DNA of 64,000 nt from Paracidovorax avenae (GTDB taxonomy: Bacteria; Pseudomonadota; Gammaproteobacteria; Burkholderiales; Burkholderiaceae_C). Made by a program: the position numbers and the translations under genes. The stretch lies in NCBI RefSeq assembly GCF_040892545.1, contig NZ_CP156079.1:3507501-3571500 (forward strand). The letters are read 5' to 3'. Every line of letters starts with the position of its first letter. Position 1 is the first letter of the stretch. Below are positions 48,968 through 58,071 of this stretch, in pieces. The notes under the pieces were generated by a model, which worked only from the letters and a program-made list of their open reading frames with translations, made no database searches and was not told the origin of the DNA.

Positions 48968-50257
48968 TCAGCCGAGCCGGTCCTTGAGGCGGTAATAGAG
49001 CCCAACGGCCGGCAGGAACCAGGGCGGGCCGAAGTGCCCGGGAATGGCCGGCCATTCGCGGCCACGCCATGGATTGGCGGCCGCATTGCCGGCCATCACC
49101 TCGGCCATGCATTGCCCCATGTGGACGGACATCTGCGTGCCATGCCCGCTGTAGCCCATCGAATGGAAGACGCCGTCGCGCTCGCCGGCATGGGGCAGGC
49201 GGTCCTGCGTCATGTCCACGAGCCCGCCCCAGCAGTGGTCGATGCGCACCTGCCCGAGCTGCGGAAAGGTCCCGGCGAGCCCCTGCCGCAGGATCTCGCC
49301 GCTGGCCGCATCCTGCTGGGGGCTGGAGACCGCGAACTTCGCCCGCCCGCCGAACACCAGGCGGTGGTCGGCCGTGAGGCGGAAGTAATGGTGGATGTTG
49401 GCGATGGTCACGTAGGTGCGGCGGCCGGCCAGCAGGGCCTGCGCGCGCTCCGCGCCCAGCGGCTCCGTCACCACGATGAAGCTGCCGATCGGCACGATGC
49501 GCCGGCGCAGCCAGCCGAACGTGCCGTAGCCGCCATGGCGCGAGGCGCCGGTGGCCAGCAGCACCTGCTTCGCCTCGACCGGGCCGCGGGCCGTGTGCAG
49601 CCGGTGGGCCTGGCCCTGCAGCCGCTCAAGGCGGTCCACTCGGGTGCCCAGGTGGATCTGTGCACCGTGGCGCACCGCTGCGCGGGCCAGGCCCAGGGCG
49701 AAACGCCCCATGTGCATCTGGCCGCTGCGCTTGTAGAGCAGGCCGCCGACGAAGCGGTCGCTCTGCACTTCCGCAGCGACGCGGGCCGCGTCGAGCACCT
49801 CGACATCGGTGTCCACGCCGTCGGCGACGAGCCTCTCTGCGCTGCGCCGCAGCGCGTCCAGGTGCTGCGGCCGGGTGGCGAGCTTGAGCTTGCCGTGCCG
49901 CAGGAAGTCGCAATCGATGGCCTCCTCGCGCACCAGCCGCGCCACCGTGTCCACCGCGGCATCGTAGGCGTGGTACCAGGCGCGCGCCTGTTCCACGCCG
50001 ACGCGGGCGGCCACGTCCGCATAGTCCACGGCCAGCCCGTTGTTCACGTGGCCGCCATTGCGGCCCGAGGCCTCAGGCGCCACGGTCGCTCCCGCCTCCA
50101 GCACTGCCACGCTGGCGCCCTGCCGTGCCAGCGCATGCGCCGCGGACAGCCCCGTGAAGCCCGCGCCCACGATGGCCACGTCCACCCGCGCAGGCAGGCC
50201 GGGCGTGGGCACCGCCAGGGGCGGCAGCGAATCGAGCCAGTAGGAGTCGAGCTTCAT
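48968..50257 (-). CDS. FAD-dependent amine oxidoreductase (DAO / PuuB-like)
   Basis: 429 residues. Dinucleotide fold VDVAIVGAGFTGLSAAHALA at about 26-45, GRNGGHVNNGL (flavin contact typical of gamma-glutamylputrescine oxidase and related enzymes) and a late GYSGHGTQMSVHMGQ block. Family members oxidise N-substituted amines or D-/N-methyl amino acids, releasing an aldehyde or keto acid. The context (omega-aminotransferase divergent, succinate-semialdehyde dehydrogenase at the end of the series) supports an amine substrate. Exact compound unknown. Confidence 0.85.
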   Translation of the reverse strand: MKLDSYWLDSLPPLAVPTPGLPARVDVAIVGAGFTGLSAAHALARQGASVAVLEAGATVAPEASGRNGGHVNNGLAVDYADVAARVGVEQARAWYHAYDAAVDTVARLVREEAIDCDFLRHGKLKLATRPQHLDALRRSAERLVADGVDTDVEVLDAARVAAEVQSDRFVGGLLYKRSGQMHMGRFALGLARAAVRHGAQIHLGTRVDRLERLQGQAHRLHTARGPVEAKQVLLATGASRHGGYGTFGWLRRRIVPIGSFIVVTEPLGAERAQALLAGRRTYVTIANIHHYFRLTADHRLVFGGRAKFAVSSPQQDAASGEILRQGLAGTFPQLGQVRIDHCWGGLVDMTQDRLPHAGERDGVFHSMGYSGHGTQMSVHMGQCMAEVMAGNAAANPWRGREWPAIPGHFGPPWFLPAVGLYYRLKDRLG

Positions 50258-50316
50258 GGAAGGGCTGCGGAAGGTTGTGGGCGGAACATCAGGCCGGGCG
50301 CGCGGAATGCACCGGA

Positions 50317-50982
50317 TCAGAGACCGACGACGCCGGCCAGGCCGCCGATGTCCTGGATCTCGGTGTAGCGGTAGGCCGGATTGCCGGGGCCATGGCCGCG
50401 GTTCACGAACACCTTGTTCACGATGCCGATGTCGTCGGCCGACATCAGGTCGTAGCGCAGGCTGGAGGACACGTGCAGCACGTCCTCGGGATTGCAGCCC
50501 AGCGAATCGAACATGAACTCGAACGCCTTCAGGCGCGGCTTGTAGGCCTGGGCCATCTGCGCGGTATACACGCGGTGGAACGGCGCGCCCAGCATGTCCA
50601 CGTTGCGGTGGATCTGGTCGTCCGAAGCATTGGAGAGGATCACGAGCGGAATCTCCGTCGCCACCTTGGCGAGGCCCGCGGGCACGTCGGCATGCGGGCC
50701 CCAGGTCGGCACGGCGTCATAGTAGCGCTGGGCCTCGTGGTCGAAATACTGGAGGTTCCACTTCTTGCACAAACGGCGGATCGCGTTCTTCAGCACCTGC
50801 TCGTACGGCTGCCAGTCGCCCAGCACCTCGTCGAAACGGTAGGCCGTGAAATCGGCGACGAACTGCTCCATGCGGTCGGCAGGCACGCGGTCGGCGAACA
50901 TCTCGCGGGCCATCTCCCCCATGCGGAAACGCGTGAGCGTGCCGTAGCAGTCGAAGGTGATGTACTTGGGACGGAAAGTCAT
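50317..50982 (-). CDS. HAD-superfamily hydrolase, type II haloacid dehalogenase-like
   Basis: 221 residues. Nucleophile Asp11 in YITFDCYGTLTRF, motif II LVILSNASDD, Lys in AYKPRLKAFEFM and motif IV SSLRYDLMSADDIG, the pattern of (S)-2-haloacid dehalogenase-like enzymes. Many genes of this type act as general phosphatases or dehalogenases with undefined substrates. It heads the minus-strand catabolic series, 59 bases before the FAD oxidase. Confidence 0.83.
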   Translation of the reverse strand: MTFRPKYITFDCYGTLTRFRMGEMAREMFADRVPADRMEQFVADFTAYRFDEVLGDWQPYEQVLKNAIRRLCKKWNLQYFDHEAQRYYDAVPTWGPHADVPAGLAKVATEIPLVILSNASDDQIHRNVDMLGAPFHRVYTAQMAQAYKPRLKAFEFMFDSLGCNPEDVLHVSSSLRYDLMSADDIGIVNKVFVNRGHGPGNPAYRYTEIQDIGGLAGVVGL

Positions 50983-51606
50983 GGTCTCGGTTTCCTGAGG
51001 TTCTCTCGGGGTTCTGCCGGTCACCGACCGGGGCGGGCCGCCGGGTGCCTGTGCGCCCTGTGCGACGTTTTCATTACGAAGTGATTGAAGCACGCGGCTT
51101 CGCGGCCGTCGTTGGGAATTGCGGGGGTGGCACGCGAGAAAGTTGCGGTTTGCGGGGGCCCCGGCGGCATGCTGTGCGGCGCGCACCGCTTGCGTGCGAG
51201 CCTGCACCGTTGGTGCACCGCAGCAGGCGCGCGAGGCACGCTTTTGAAGCACGGAACCCCGTCTGCGCCATGCCGCGGCCACGCGCGGGCGGCCCGGCAC
51301 AGGGGCGAACGCGTGGCGGTGCAGGAGAAACCGTGAAGGAGCATGGTGCGCAGGATCCCGTGGAAAAAAGCACCGCTTGCCGATGGGCCGCGGTGATGGG
51401 TGATCCTAGGTAACAACCCCTGGCATTTGTGTCCGTTGGCGGGGGCCGCGCCGCAGCGAATTGCAAAACCACCCCACCGCGCAGACGAAGCTTGCAAGTT
51501 GCGGGCAAACCCCTAGCGCGCTATGGCACGGCGCGCGGATGTCGTCCAAGATAGGACCACCGTGCACGGGCCGCACCCCTCTTTCGCCCACCAAAGGACT
51601 TCGCCG
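50983..51606. other. 624-bp divergent intergenic region
   Basis: No supportable gene: the short open frames here lack conserved features and ribosome sites. It must hold the promoters of two oppositely directed catabolic sets. Features seen are a GCACC-GTT-GGTGC inverted repeat near 51211 and CTTGCAAG at 51491-51498. I see no clear sigma-70 or sigma-54 promoter. The length leaves room for an activator site or an untranslated leader. Confidence 0.5.
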
Positions 51607-52500
51607 ATGCTTTCCACCCCCTCGCTCGCCGCCGGCACCGTCGCCGACGATGGCGTGCTGATCCGCCCCATGACCGAGGCCGACCTCGCCCAGGCGCATG
51701 CGCTGTCGGCAGAACTGCGCTGGCCGCACCGTCCCAGCGACTGGGCACAGATGTTCGCGCACGCGCAGGGCCTGGTGGCCGAGCGCGACGGGCAGATCGT
51801 CGCCACCGCGCAGCGCTGGCTCTGGGGCGACCGGCATGCCTGCATCGGCCTGGTGATCGTCACCCCGGCATGCCAGGGCCGGCGCATCGGCCACCGCCTC
51901 ATGAACGCACTGCTCGAAGGGATGGAAGACCGCACCGTGCTGCTGCACGCCACGGCCGAAGGCCGGGGACTCTACGAGCGCCTGGGCTTCATCCGCACCG
52001 GCGAGATCCGCCAGCACCAGGGCACGGCCCTGCCCACGCCGCTGATCGCGCTCGAGCCGGGCTGGCGCCTGCGCCCCGCCGGCCTCAACGAGGCCGAGGC
52101 CCTGCGGCGCCTGGACGCCGAGGCGCGCGGCATGCCGCGCGACGCGCTGGTCGACGACCTCGCGGCCACGGCCGAAGCCTGCGTCGTGCTGGTGGACCAG
52201 GACGCCACGCCCCGCGGTTTCGCCATGCTGCGCCGCTTCGGCCGCGGCCACGCCATCGGCCCCGTGGTGGCGCCGGACGCCCAGGGCGCCAAGGCCCTCA
52301 TCGCCCATCTGGCGGGCCTGAATGCGGGCCACTTCACGCGCATCGACATCGACTGGGCGAGCGGGCTCGCCGAATGGCTGGAAAGCATCGGCCTGCTGCG
52401 CGTGGACGCACCCACCACCATGGTGCGGGGCGCCCCGCTGGAGTTGCCGCCCGAGGGCGGTGCGCACCTCTTCGCCATCATCACGCAGGCTGTCGGCTGA
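51607..52500 (+). CDS. Acetyltransferase with two GNAT domains
   Basis: 297 residues from the ATG at 51607 (MLSTPSLAAG). The first GNAT domain (about 15-145) has LVIVTPACQGRRIGHRLMNALLE with the QxxRIG acetyl-CoA loop and GLYERLGFIRTGEI. The second half (about 160-297) is a degenerate repeat with AIGPVVAPDAQGAKALIAHL. Substrate unknown. Its TGA shares a base with the next ATG, so it is co-translated with the GhrA-like gene. Confidence 0.85.
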   Translation: MLSTPSLAAGTVADDGVLIRPMTEADLAQAHALSAELRWPHRPSDWAQMFAHAQGLVAERDGQIVATAQRWLWGDRHACIGLVIVTPACQGRRIGHRLMNALLEGMEDRTVLLHATAEGRGLYERLGFIRTGEIRQHQGTALPTPLIALEPGWRLRPAGLNEAEALRRLDAEARGMPRDALVDDLAATAEACVVLVDQDATPRGFAMLRRFGRGHAIGPVVAPDAQGAKALIAHLAGLNAGHFTRIDIDWASGLAEWLESIGLLRVDAPTTMVRGAPLELPPEGGAHLFAIITQAVG

Positions 52501-53426
52501 TGGTGTTCCTCTACAAATCCGATCCCGTGCGCGGCCGCCAGTGGGCCGAAGTGTTCGCCGCCGAGGCGCCCGATATCGAGTTCCGCATCTGGCCCGACGC
52601 GGGCGATCCGGAGCAGGTGCGCTTTCTCGCAGCCTGGGAACCGCCGCCGGACATCGCCACGCGCTTTCCCCGCCTGCAGGTGCTGTTTTCCTCGGGCGCC
52701 GGCGTGGACCAGTTCGATTTGTCCGCGCTGCCGCCGCAGCTGCCCGTGGTCCGCATGGTGGAGCCGGGCATCGTGCGCGGCATGGTGGAATACGTCTGCC
52801 ACGCCGTGCTCGACCTGCACCGCGACATGCCGCAATACCGGCGCCAGCAGCAGAGGGCCGAATGGAAGCCGCTGCCGGTGCGCACCGCCGCGGAGCGCCG
52901 CGTGGGCGTGCTGGGCCTGGGATCGCTGGGCCAGACCGTGCTCGCACAGCTCGCGGGCTTCGGGTTCGCCTGCGCGGGCTGGAGCCGCTCGCGCCACGCC
53001 GTGCCCGGCGTGCAGTGCTTCGCGGGCGAGGACGAACTGCCCGCCTTCCTCGCGCGCACCGACATCCTGGTCTGCCTGCTGCCGCTCACGGATGCCACGC
53101 GCGGCTTCCTCGACGCCGGGCTGTTCGCCCGGCTGCCGCAGGGCGCCAGCCTCGTGCACGTGGGCCGCGGCCCGCAGCTGCGGGAGGTCGACCTGCTGGC
53201 CGCGCTCGCCACGGGACAGATCGCCGAGGCCGTGCTCGACGTGGCCGATCCGGAGCCGCTGCCCGCCACGCACCCCTTCTGGCGGCACCCCCGGGTGCGT
53301 CTCACGCCGCACATCGCGAGCATGACGCAGCCGCGCACCGCCGCGGCCGCGGCCATCGCCAACCTGCGCCGCTTCGAGGCCGGCGAGCCCATGGAAGGCC
53401 TGGTGGACCGGAGCCGCGGCTACTGA
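52500..53426 (+). CDS. D-2-hydroxyacid dehydrogenase, GhrA-like glyoxylate/hydroxypyruvate reductase
   Basis: 308 residues. NAD(P)-binding GVLGLGSLGQTVLAQLAGFG at about 139-158, catalytic Arg in LVHVGRGPQLREVDLL, Glu in LDVADPEPLPATHPFW and His in LTPHIASMT: the complete GhrA set. It reduces glyoxylate and hydroxypyruvate or related 2-oxoacids. Start overlaps the previous stop (TGATG). Confidence 0.88.
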   Translation: MVFLYKSDPVRGRQWAEVFAAEAPDIEFRIWPDAGDPEQVRFLAAWEPPPDIATRFPRLQVLFSSGAGVDQFDLSALPPQLPVVRMVEPGIVRGMVEYVCHAVLDLHRDMPQYRRQQQRAEWKPLPVRTAAERRVGVLGLGSLGQTVLAQLAGFGFACAGWSRSRHAVPGVQCFAGEDELPAFLARTDILVCLLPLTDATRGFLDAGLFARLPQGASLVHVGRGPQLREVDLLAALATGQIAEAVLDVADPEPLPATHPFWRHPRVRLTPHIASMTQPRTAAAAAIANLRRFEAGEPMEGLVDRSRGY

Positions 53427-53591
53427 GCACTGGCCCGCCGCACGATCTGCCGTTCGGCTCCGCACAACCGCAGCCTGCTTCGCAGCGGGGGTGGAAAGCA
53501 GCACCACCGCGGAAGCCGCCCGCCCTAAGCTGTACGACATCGACCGTCCTGTCCTGTCCATTCCATTCCGCTTCCGGAGGAGCCCCCCGCC

Positions 53592-54995
53592 ATGAACCAG
53601 ATCGCCGACCTGTCCACGCTTGCCTCGCTCGACGCCATCGACCGGGCCCACCTGATCCATCCCGTGTCGCCGTGGCGAACCCACGAGGAGCGCGGTCCGA
53701 CCGTGCTGTCCTCCGGCCGCGGTGCCTGGCTGACGGATGCCCGGGGCCATGAGTTGCTGGACGCCTTCGCGGGGCTGTGGTGCGTGAACGTCGGCTACGG
53801 TCAGGAAAGCGTGGTGCAGGCGGCGGCCGAACAGATGCGGCGCCTGCCGTACGCCACGGGCTACTTCCACTTCAGCAGCGAGCCGGCCATCCGCCTCGCC
53901 GAGAAGCTGGTGCAGATCACGCCGCGATCGCTCAACCACGTGTACCTCACGCTGGGGGGCTCCGACTCGGTGGACGCCGCGGTGCGCTTCATCGTGCAGT
54001 ACTACAACAACACCGGGCGGCCCTCCAAGAAGCACTTCATCGCGCTGGAGCGCGGCTACCACGGCTCTTCCTCCACCGGCGCAGGCCTCACGGCGCTGCC
54101 GGCCTTCCACCGGGGCTTCGACCTGCCCCTGGCCACGCAGCACTACATCCCCTCCCCCAACCCCTACCGCCATCCCGCGGGCGCCGATGCGCAGGCACTC
54201 ATCGCCGCCTCGGTCGCGGACCTGCGCGCCAAGGTGGCCGAGCTGGGCGCGGACAACGTCGCGGCCTTCTTCTGCGAACCCATCCAGGGTTCGGGCGGCG
54301 TGATCGTGCCGCCCCCAGGCTGGCTCAAGGCCATGCGCGAAGCCGCCCGCGAACTGGACATCCTCTTCGTCGTGGACGAGGTCATCACCGGCTTCGGCCG
54401 CACCGGCCCCATGTTCGCCTGCGATGCCGAAGGCGTGGAGCCCGACATCATGACCATGGCCAAGGGGCTCACCGCCGGCTACGCGCCCATGGGTGCCACG
54501 CTGCTGAGCGACAAGGTCTATGCCGGCATCGCGGACGGCGCGCCCAGGGGCGCTCCCATCGGCCACGGCGCCACCTACTCCGCCCACCCGGTGAGCGCAG
54601 CTGTCGCCCTGGAAGTGCTGCGGCTCTACGAGGAAGGCGGCATCCTCGCCAATGGCCAGCGCGGCGCCGCGCACTTCGCTGCCGGCCTGGACATGCTGCG
54701 CGGCCATCCCCTGGTCGGCGACGCGCGCCACCGCGGCCTGCTCGGTGCACTGGAACTGGTCAGCGACAAGGCCACCCGGCGCGGCTTCGACCCTGCCCTG
54801 GGCCTCGCCGACCGCATCTTCGCCGCCGGCTACCGCAACGGCCTGGTGTTCCGCTCCTTCGGCGACCACATCCTCGGCTTCGCACCGGCACTGGTCTTCA
54901 GCGAAACGGAATTCACCCTCCTGTTCGAGCGCCTGCGCAAGACGCTCGACGAAGTGCTGGACTGGCCCGACGTGCGGAAATCCCTGGCGGCCTGA
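53592..54995 (+). CDS. Class III omega-aminotransferase
   Basis: 467 residues, PLP-dependent. SpuC/omega-amino acid:pyruvate aminotransferase pattern: HPVSPWRTHEERGPTV and LLDAFAGLWCVNVGYG at the N-terminus, DILFVVDEVITGFGRTG with the PLP-ring Asp, and the Schiff-base Lys291 in MTMAKGLTAGY. These enzymes move the terminal amino group of putrescine, GABA or beta-alanine to pyruvate. AGGAG precedes the ATG. Followed by an Lrp regulator 69 bases on, its probable controller. Confidence 0.9.
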   Translation: MNQIADLSTLASLDAIDRAHLIHPVSPWRTHEERGPTVLSSGRGAWLTDARGHELLDAFAGLWCVNVGYGQESVVQAAAEQMRRLPYATGYFHFSSEPAIRLAEKLVQITPRSLNHVYLTLGGSDSVDAAVRFIVQYYNNTGRPSKKHFIALERGYHGSSSTGAGLTALPAFHRGFDLPLATQHYIPSPNPYRHPAGADAQALIAASVADLRAKVAELGADNVAAFFCEPIQGSGGVIVPPPGWLKAMREAARELDILFVVDEVITGFGRTGPMFACDAEGVEPDIMTMAKGLTAGYAPMGATLLSDKVYAGIADGAPRGAPIGHGATYSAHPVSAAVALEVLRLYEEGGILANGQRGAAHFAAGLDMLRGHPLVGDARHRGLLGALELVSDKATRRGFDPALGLADRIFAAGYRNGLVFRSFGDHILGFAPALVFSETEFTLLFERLRKTLDEVLDWPDVRKSLAA

Positions 54996-55064
54996 CGAGA
55001 AACCGCGCAGAACCCGGCCACAGCGCGCACACTTCCTGCCTGTATTCCTGCTTGCCAAGCCGCC

Positions 55065-55559
55065 ATGAACGAAGCCTTCAAGATCGACCGACTGGACCTG
55101 CGCATCCTTGCGCAGTTGCAGAAGAACGGGCGCATGACCAACGTGGACCTCGCGGATGCGGTGGGCCTTTCGCCCAGTCCCTGCCTGATCCGCGTCAAGC
55201 GCCTGGAACAGGCAGGCTACATCGCCGGCTACGGCGCCCACCTGCGCCTGGAAAAGCTCGGCGACACCCTCACGGTGTTCACCGAAGTCACCCTCTCGGA
55301 CCACCGCCGTGAAGACTTCGCGCGCTTCGAAGCCGCGCTGCGCGAAGTGGACGAAGTGCTGGAATGCCACCTTGTGAGTGGCGGCTACGACTACCTGCTG
55401 CGCTTCATCACGCGGGGCGTGAACCATTACCAGGAAGTGATCGAGGAACTGCTGCAGCGCAACATCGGCATCGCGAAGTACTTCAGCTACATCGTCATCA
55501 AGTCGCCGTTCATCAAGACGCACTGTCCTATTGAGCGGTTGTTTCCGCATCAGAGGTGA
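55065..55559 (+). CDS. Lrp/AsnC-family regulator
   Basis: 164 residues. Winged helix at about 8-68 (LDLRILAQLQKNGRMTNVDL, AVGLSPSPCLIRVKRLEQAG) and a C-terminal RAM/ligand domain with YDYLLRFITRGVNHYQEVIE. Such regulators sense amino acids and control amine or amino-acid catabolic genes nearby; here the adjacent aminotransferase is the likely target. The stop is six bases before the start of the inverted-repeat element. Confidence 0.9.
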   Translation: MNEAFKIDRLDLRILAQLQKNGRMTNVDLADAVGLSPSPCLIRVKRLEQAGYIAGYGAHLRLEKLGDTLTVFTEVTLSDHRREDFARFEAALREVDEVLECHLVSGGYDYLLRFITRGVNHYQEVIEELLQRNIGIAKYFSYIVIKSPFIKTHCPIERLFPHQR

Positions 55560-55600
55560 TTTTTTTGAGGGCGGGGGCCGGGTCTCGCCCCGGCGGGCGA

Positions 55601-55634
55601 GTTACTTTCTTTCGCTTCACCGAAAGAAAGTAAC
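55601..55634. repeat. Left hairpin of the inverted-repeat element
   Basis: GTTACTTTCTTTCG (55601-55614), loop CTTCAC, CGAAAGAAAGTAAC (55621-55634): a perfect 14-bp stem. Confidence 0.9.
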
Positions 55635-56124
55635 CAAAGAAAGGGCGACCCTGCTGGATGCGACCCCGTTCGCCCGCGGGGCGAACGTGGCAACCTGGGG
55701 TGCTCGGGGGTGGGGTGTGCCGTGGAACTCGCTGCGCGCCCCAGGCGCATCCAGAAGGGATGACTCGGGCCTTCGCGTTGCTCGGCCCCAAGGCCATCGC
55801 TGCGCTCGGCCAAGGCCACCACCGCTCTGCCCCGAAAAATACGGTACGCGGTGCGCAGCACTCGCGCACCAAAGGCCGAGCGAAGCAATGGCCCGTATGC
55901 TGCACCCCGCCCTCGTGGCTGCGCCGAGGAGCGCAGGAGGCAAGGCGCGCAGGCGTGCCGCAGGACACGCCTGCTTCGTGATCTGACTGGCTGCGGTTGT
56001 CCGAGCGGAGCGCGCCAGCGCGCAGCGAGTTCCGCAGCCGCGCCTTGCCTCCGAGCACCACAGGCTGCCCCCTTCGCCCAAAGGGCGAAGGGGGACGCAG
56101 ACACCAGGGCTCGCCTTTTCTTTG

Positions 56125-56158
56125 CCTACTTTCTTTTGGCGAAGCAAAAGAAAGTAGG
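56125..56158. repeat. Right hairpin of the inverted-repeat element
   Basis: CCTACTTTCTTTTG (56125-56138), loop GCGAAG, CAAAAGAAAGTAGG (56145-56158): a perfect 14-bp stem. It differs from the left hairpin at three paired positions, each compensated on both arms so that pairing is kept. Confidence 0.9.
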
Positions 56159-56191
56159 TGCGCCGCCGGGCGCACATCCCGGCCCCCGCCC

Positions 56192-57376
56192 TCAACCCGC
56201 CCCAACCACCCGCCGCGCCACCTCACAAAACCACCCCACCCCCAACCCCATCACCTCATCATTGAAGTCATAGCAAGGATGGTGCAAAGGCCGCTCTCCC
56301 TCCGGCCCCGGATCCGCCCGCCCCTGCCCCAGCCAGAGATACGCCCCCGGTTTGCGCTGCAGCATGAAGGCGAAATCCTCCGACGTGAACGCCGCCCGCG
56401 GGGCCACCTCGGCATCCAGCCCGATGGCAGTCGCCGCCTCCAGCGCCAGCGCGGCCTCAGGGCCCGTGTTGATGGTGGCCGGGTAGTAGCGCAGGTAGTT
56501 CACTTCCACCGTGGTGCCGCTCGCCAGCGCGATGCCCTCGCAGGCGGCACGCAGCGCTGCCTCGATCCGGTCCTGCGCTTCGGGGTCGAAGCTGCGCACC
56601 GTGCCCGTGATGCGCACCTCGGCGGGCAGCACGTTGTGACTCTGGCCGCCCTCGATGCGCGTGACGGAAAGCACGGCCGATTCACCGGGGTCGATGCGCC
56701 GCGCCACGATGGTGTTGAGCTGGGCGACGAGCTGGCTCGCCGCCAGGATCGCGTCGGGCGTATGGTGCGGCTGCGCCGCGTGGCCGCCGCGGCCGCGCAC
56801 GGCGATGTCGAAGCGGTCCGCCGCCGCCATGATGGGGCCGGGCCGCGTGCGCGCCGCGCCCAGGGGCAGGTCGGGCCAGTTGTGCAGCGCATAGACGCTG
56901 TCGCACGGAAAGCGCTCGAACAGGCCGTCCTCGATCATGCGGCGGGCGCCACCCTGCCCCTCCTCCGCGGGCTGGAAGATGAAATGCACCGTGCCGTCCA
57001 GCCCACCCGCGCGCACCAGCTGGCGCGCCGCGCCGATCAGCATGCTCGTGTGCCCGTCGTGCCCGCAGCCGTGATGGACGCCCGCATGGCGGCTCGCATG
57101 GGGCGCACGCCCCAGCTCCACCATCGGCAGTGCATCCATGTCGGCCCGCAGGCCCACGCTGCGCGGTCCCGTGCCCATCCGCAGCGTGCCCACCACGCCG
57201 GTGCCGCCGATGCCCTCGTGCACTTCCAGGCCCAGGAGCCGCAGCGACTGCGCCACGATGCCGGCCGTGCGGCGCTCTTCGTAGGCCAGTTCCGGATGGG
57301 CATGCAGGTCGCGGCGCAGCGCGACCAGGTCGGGCAGCAGGTCGGCGACGGGCCGGGCGGCGTCCTGCAGGCTCAT
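56192..57376 (-). CDS. M20-family amidohydrolase (hippurate/N-acyl-amino-acid hydrolase type)
   Basis: 394 residues. Metal-binding motifs in order: GLRADMDALP, HHGCGHDGHTSM, FQPAEEGQGGARRMIEDG, LHNWPDLPLG and the late LHHPCYDFND, as in HipO and IAA-amino acid hydrolases. It releases amino acids from N-acyl conjugates with two Zn/Mn ions. The stop codon (56194-56192) lies inside the end of the inverted-repeat element, so the element may have replaced the original C-terminus. Coupled by an ATGA overlap to the HAD gene upstream. Confidence 0.9.
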   Translation of the reverse strand: MSLQDAARPVADLLPDLVALRRDLHAHPELAYEERRTAGIVAQSLRLLGLEVHEGIGGTGVVGTLRMGTGPRSVGLRADMDALPMVELGRAPHASRHAGVHHGCGHDGHTSMLIGAARQLVRAGGLDGTVHFIFQPAEEGQGGARRMIEDGLFERFPCDSVYALHNWPDLPLGAARTRPGPIMAAADRFDIAVRGRGGHAAQPHHTPDAILAASQLVAQLNTIVARRIDPGESAVLSVTRIEGGQSHNVLPAEVRITGTVRSFDPEAQDRIEAALRAACEGIALASGTTVEVNYLRYYPATINTGPEAALALEAATAIGLDAEVAPRAAFTSEDFAFMLQRKPGAYLWLGQGRADPGPEGERPLHHPCYDFNDEVMGLGVGWFCEVARRVVGAG

Positions 57377-58071
57377 TGGCCCGCCTCCACCGCGTCGGCC
57401 AGCTGCGCCAGCGTATGGAAGTGGTAATCCGGCACGGTGTGTTCGGACTCGATGGTGCCGCCGGAATCCTTCATGCCGTGGCGCCGCTCGATCCAGCAGC
57501 TGCGGATGCCCAGCCGCCGCGCGATGCCGATGTCGTGGTACTGGCTCTGCGCCACATGCAGGTTGTCCGCCTGACGGAAACCCCAGGCACCCTCGTAGCG
57601 GCCGCGCGCATAGGCGAAATAGCGCGCATCGGGCTTCTCGCACAGGGCATCGTCGGCGGACAGCAGCAGGTCGAACGGGGCGCCCAGCGTGCGGTCGAAA
57701 TGCGCCAGCGCCCAGGCCTGCGCATTGGTCATCGTCACCAGCTTGAAATGCCGGCGCAGGCGTTGCAGCGCCTCGGGCGCATCGGGAAACGCCGGCCAGC
57801 GCGGCACGGAATCGCGAAAGCCCTGCGCGAGGGCGTCGCTGTCGGGCAGGCCCAGTTGCGGTGCGATCGCATGCCAGCAGCGCACGAGGTCATCGGGATA
57901 CGCATCGGTATCGCCGCTCTTCCTGGCCGTGCGGTACGCCGCGAGGAACGCCTCGTCGGACACGGGCGAACCCGGCACGGCCTCGCGCAGGTAGGCCAGC
58001 ATGCCTCCCTCGAAATCGATGAGGGTGCCGACAACGTCGAAAGTGAGCACTTTGAAATCACGCAAGGCCAT
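57373..58071 (-). CDS. HAD-superfamily hydrolase, type II haloacid dehalogenase-like
   Basis: 232 residues. Asp12 in LTFDVVGTLIDF replaces the usual FDxYGTL with VVGT; motif II LVTMTNAQAW and the Lys of CEKPDARYFAYARG are present. Related to but distinct from the HAD protein at 50317. The ATGA overlap with the M20 gene shows co-translation, suggesting both act on one compound. Divergent from the PIP-box gene. Confidence 0.82.
   Translation of the reverse strand: MALRDFKVLTFDVVGTLIDFEGGMLAYLREAVPGSPVSDEAFLAAYRTARKSGDTDAYPDDLVRCWHAIAPQLGLPDSDALAQGFRDSVPRWPAFPDAPEALQRLRRHFKLVTMTNAQAWALAHFDRTLGAPFDLLLSADDALCEKPDARYFAYARGRYEGAWGFRQADNLHVAQSQYHDIGIARRLGIRSCWIERRHGMKDSGGTIESEHTVPDYHFHTLAQLADAVEAGQ

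Larger units (their letters stand above)
55565..56195. repeat. 631-bp MITE-like element with about 190-bp terminal inverted repeats
   Basis: Both ends begin TTGAGGGCGGGGGCCGGG (right end read on the minus strand), and similarity continues inward for roughly 190 bases, through CTTTCTTT, AAAGAAAGTA, GTGCTCGG and GAACTCGCTGCGCGC blocks. Each arm holds a perfect 14-bp hairpin (55601-55634 and 56125-56158, 6-base loops). The middle is GC-rich with no credible gene; open frames exist in every frame but follow the repeat. I recognise the hairpin sequence as a type scattered in Acidovorax and Xanthomonas genomes. No transposase is encoded. The right end overlaps the stop codon of the M20 gene. Confidence 0.85.

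Noticed and set aside
51045..51413. Short genes in the 624-bp divergent gap
   Set aside because: Candidate frames are Arg/Ala-rich, lack ribosome sites and overlap each other on both strands.
55528..56226. Several 100-230-codon frames inside the inverted-repeat element
   Set aside because: They exist in most frames because the element has few stops, and their products mirror each other through the repeat symmetry. This kind of frame is often annotated as a hypothetical protein in related genomes, but nothing supports translation.
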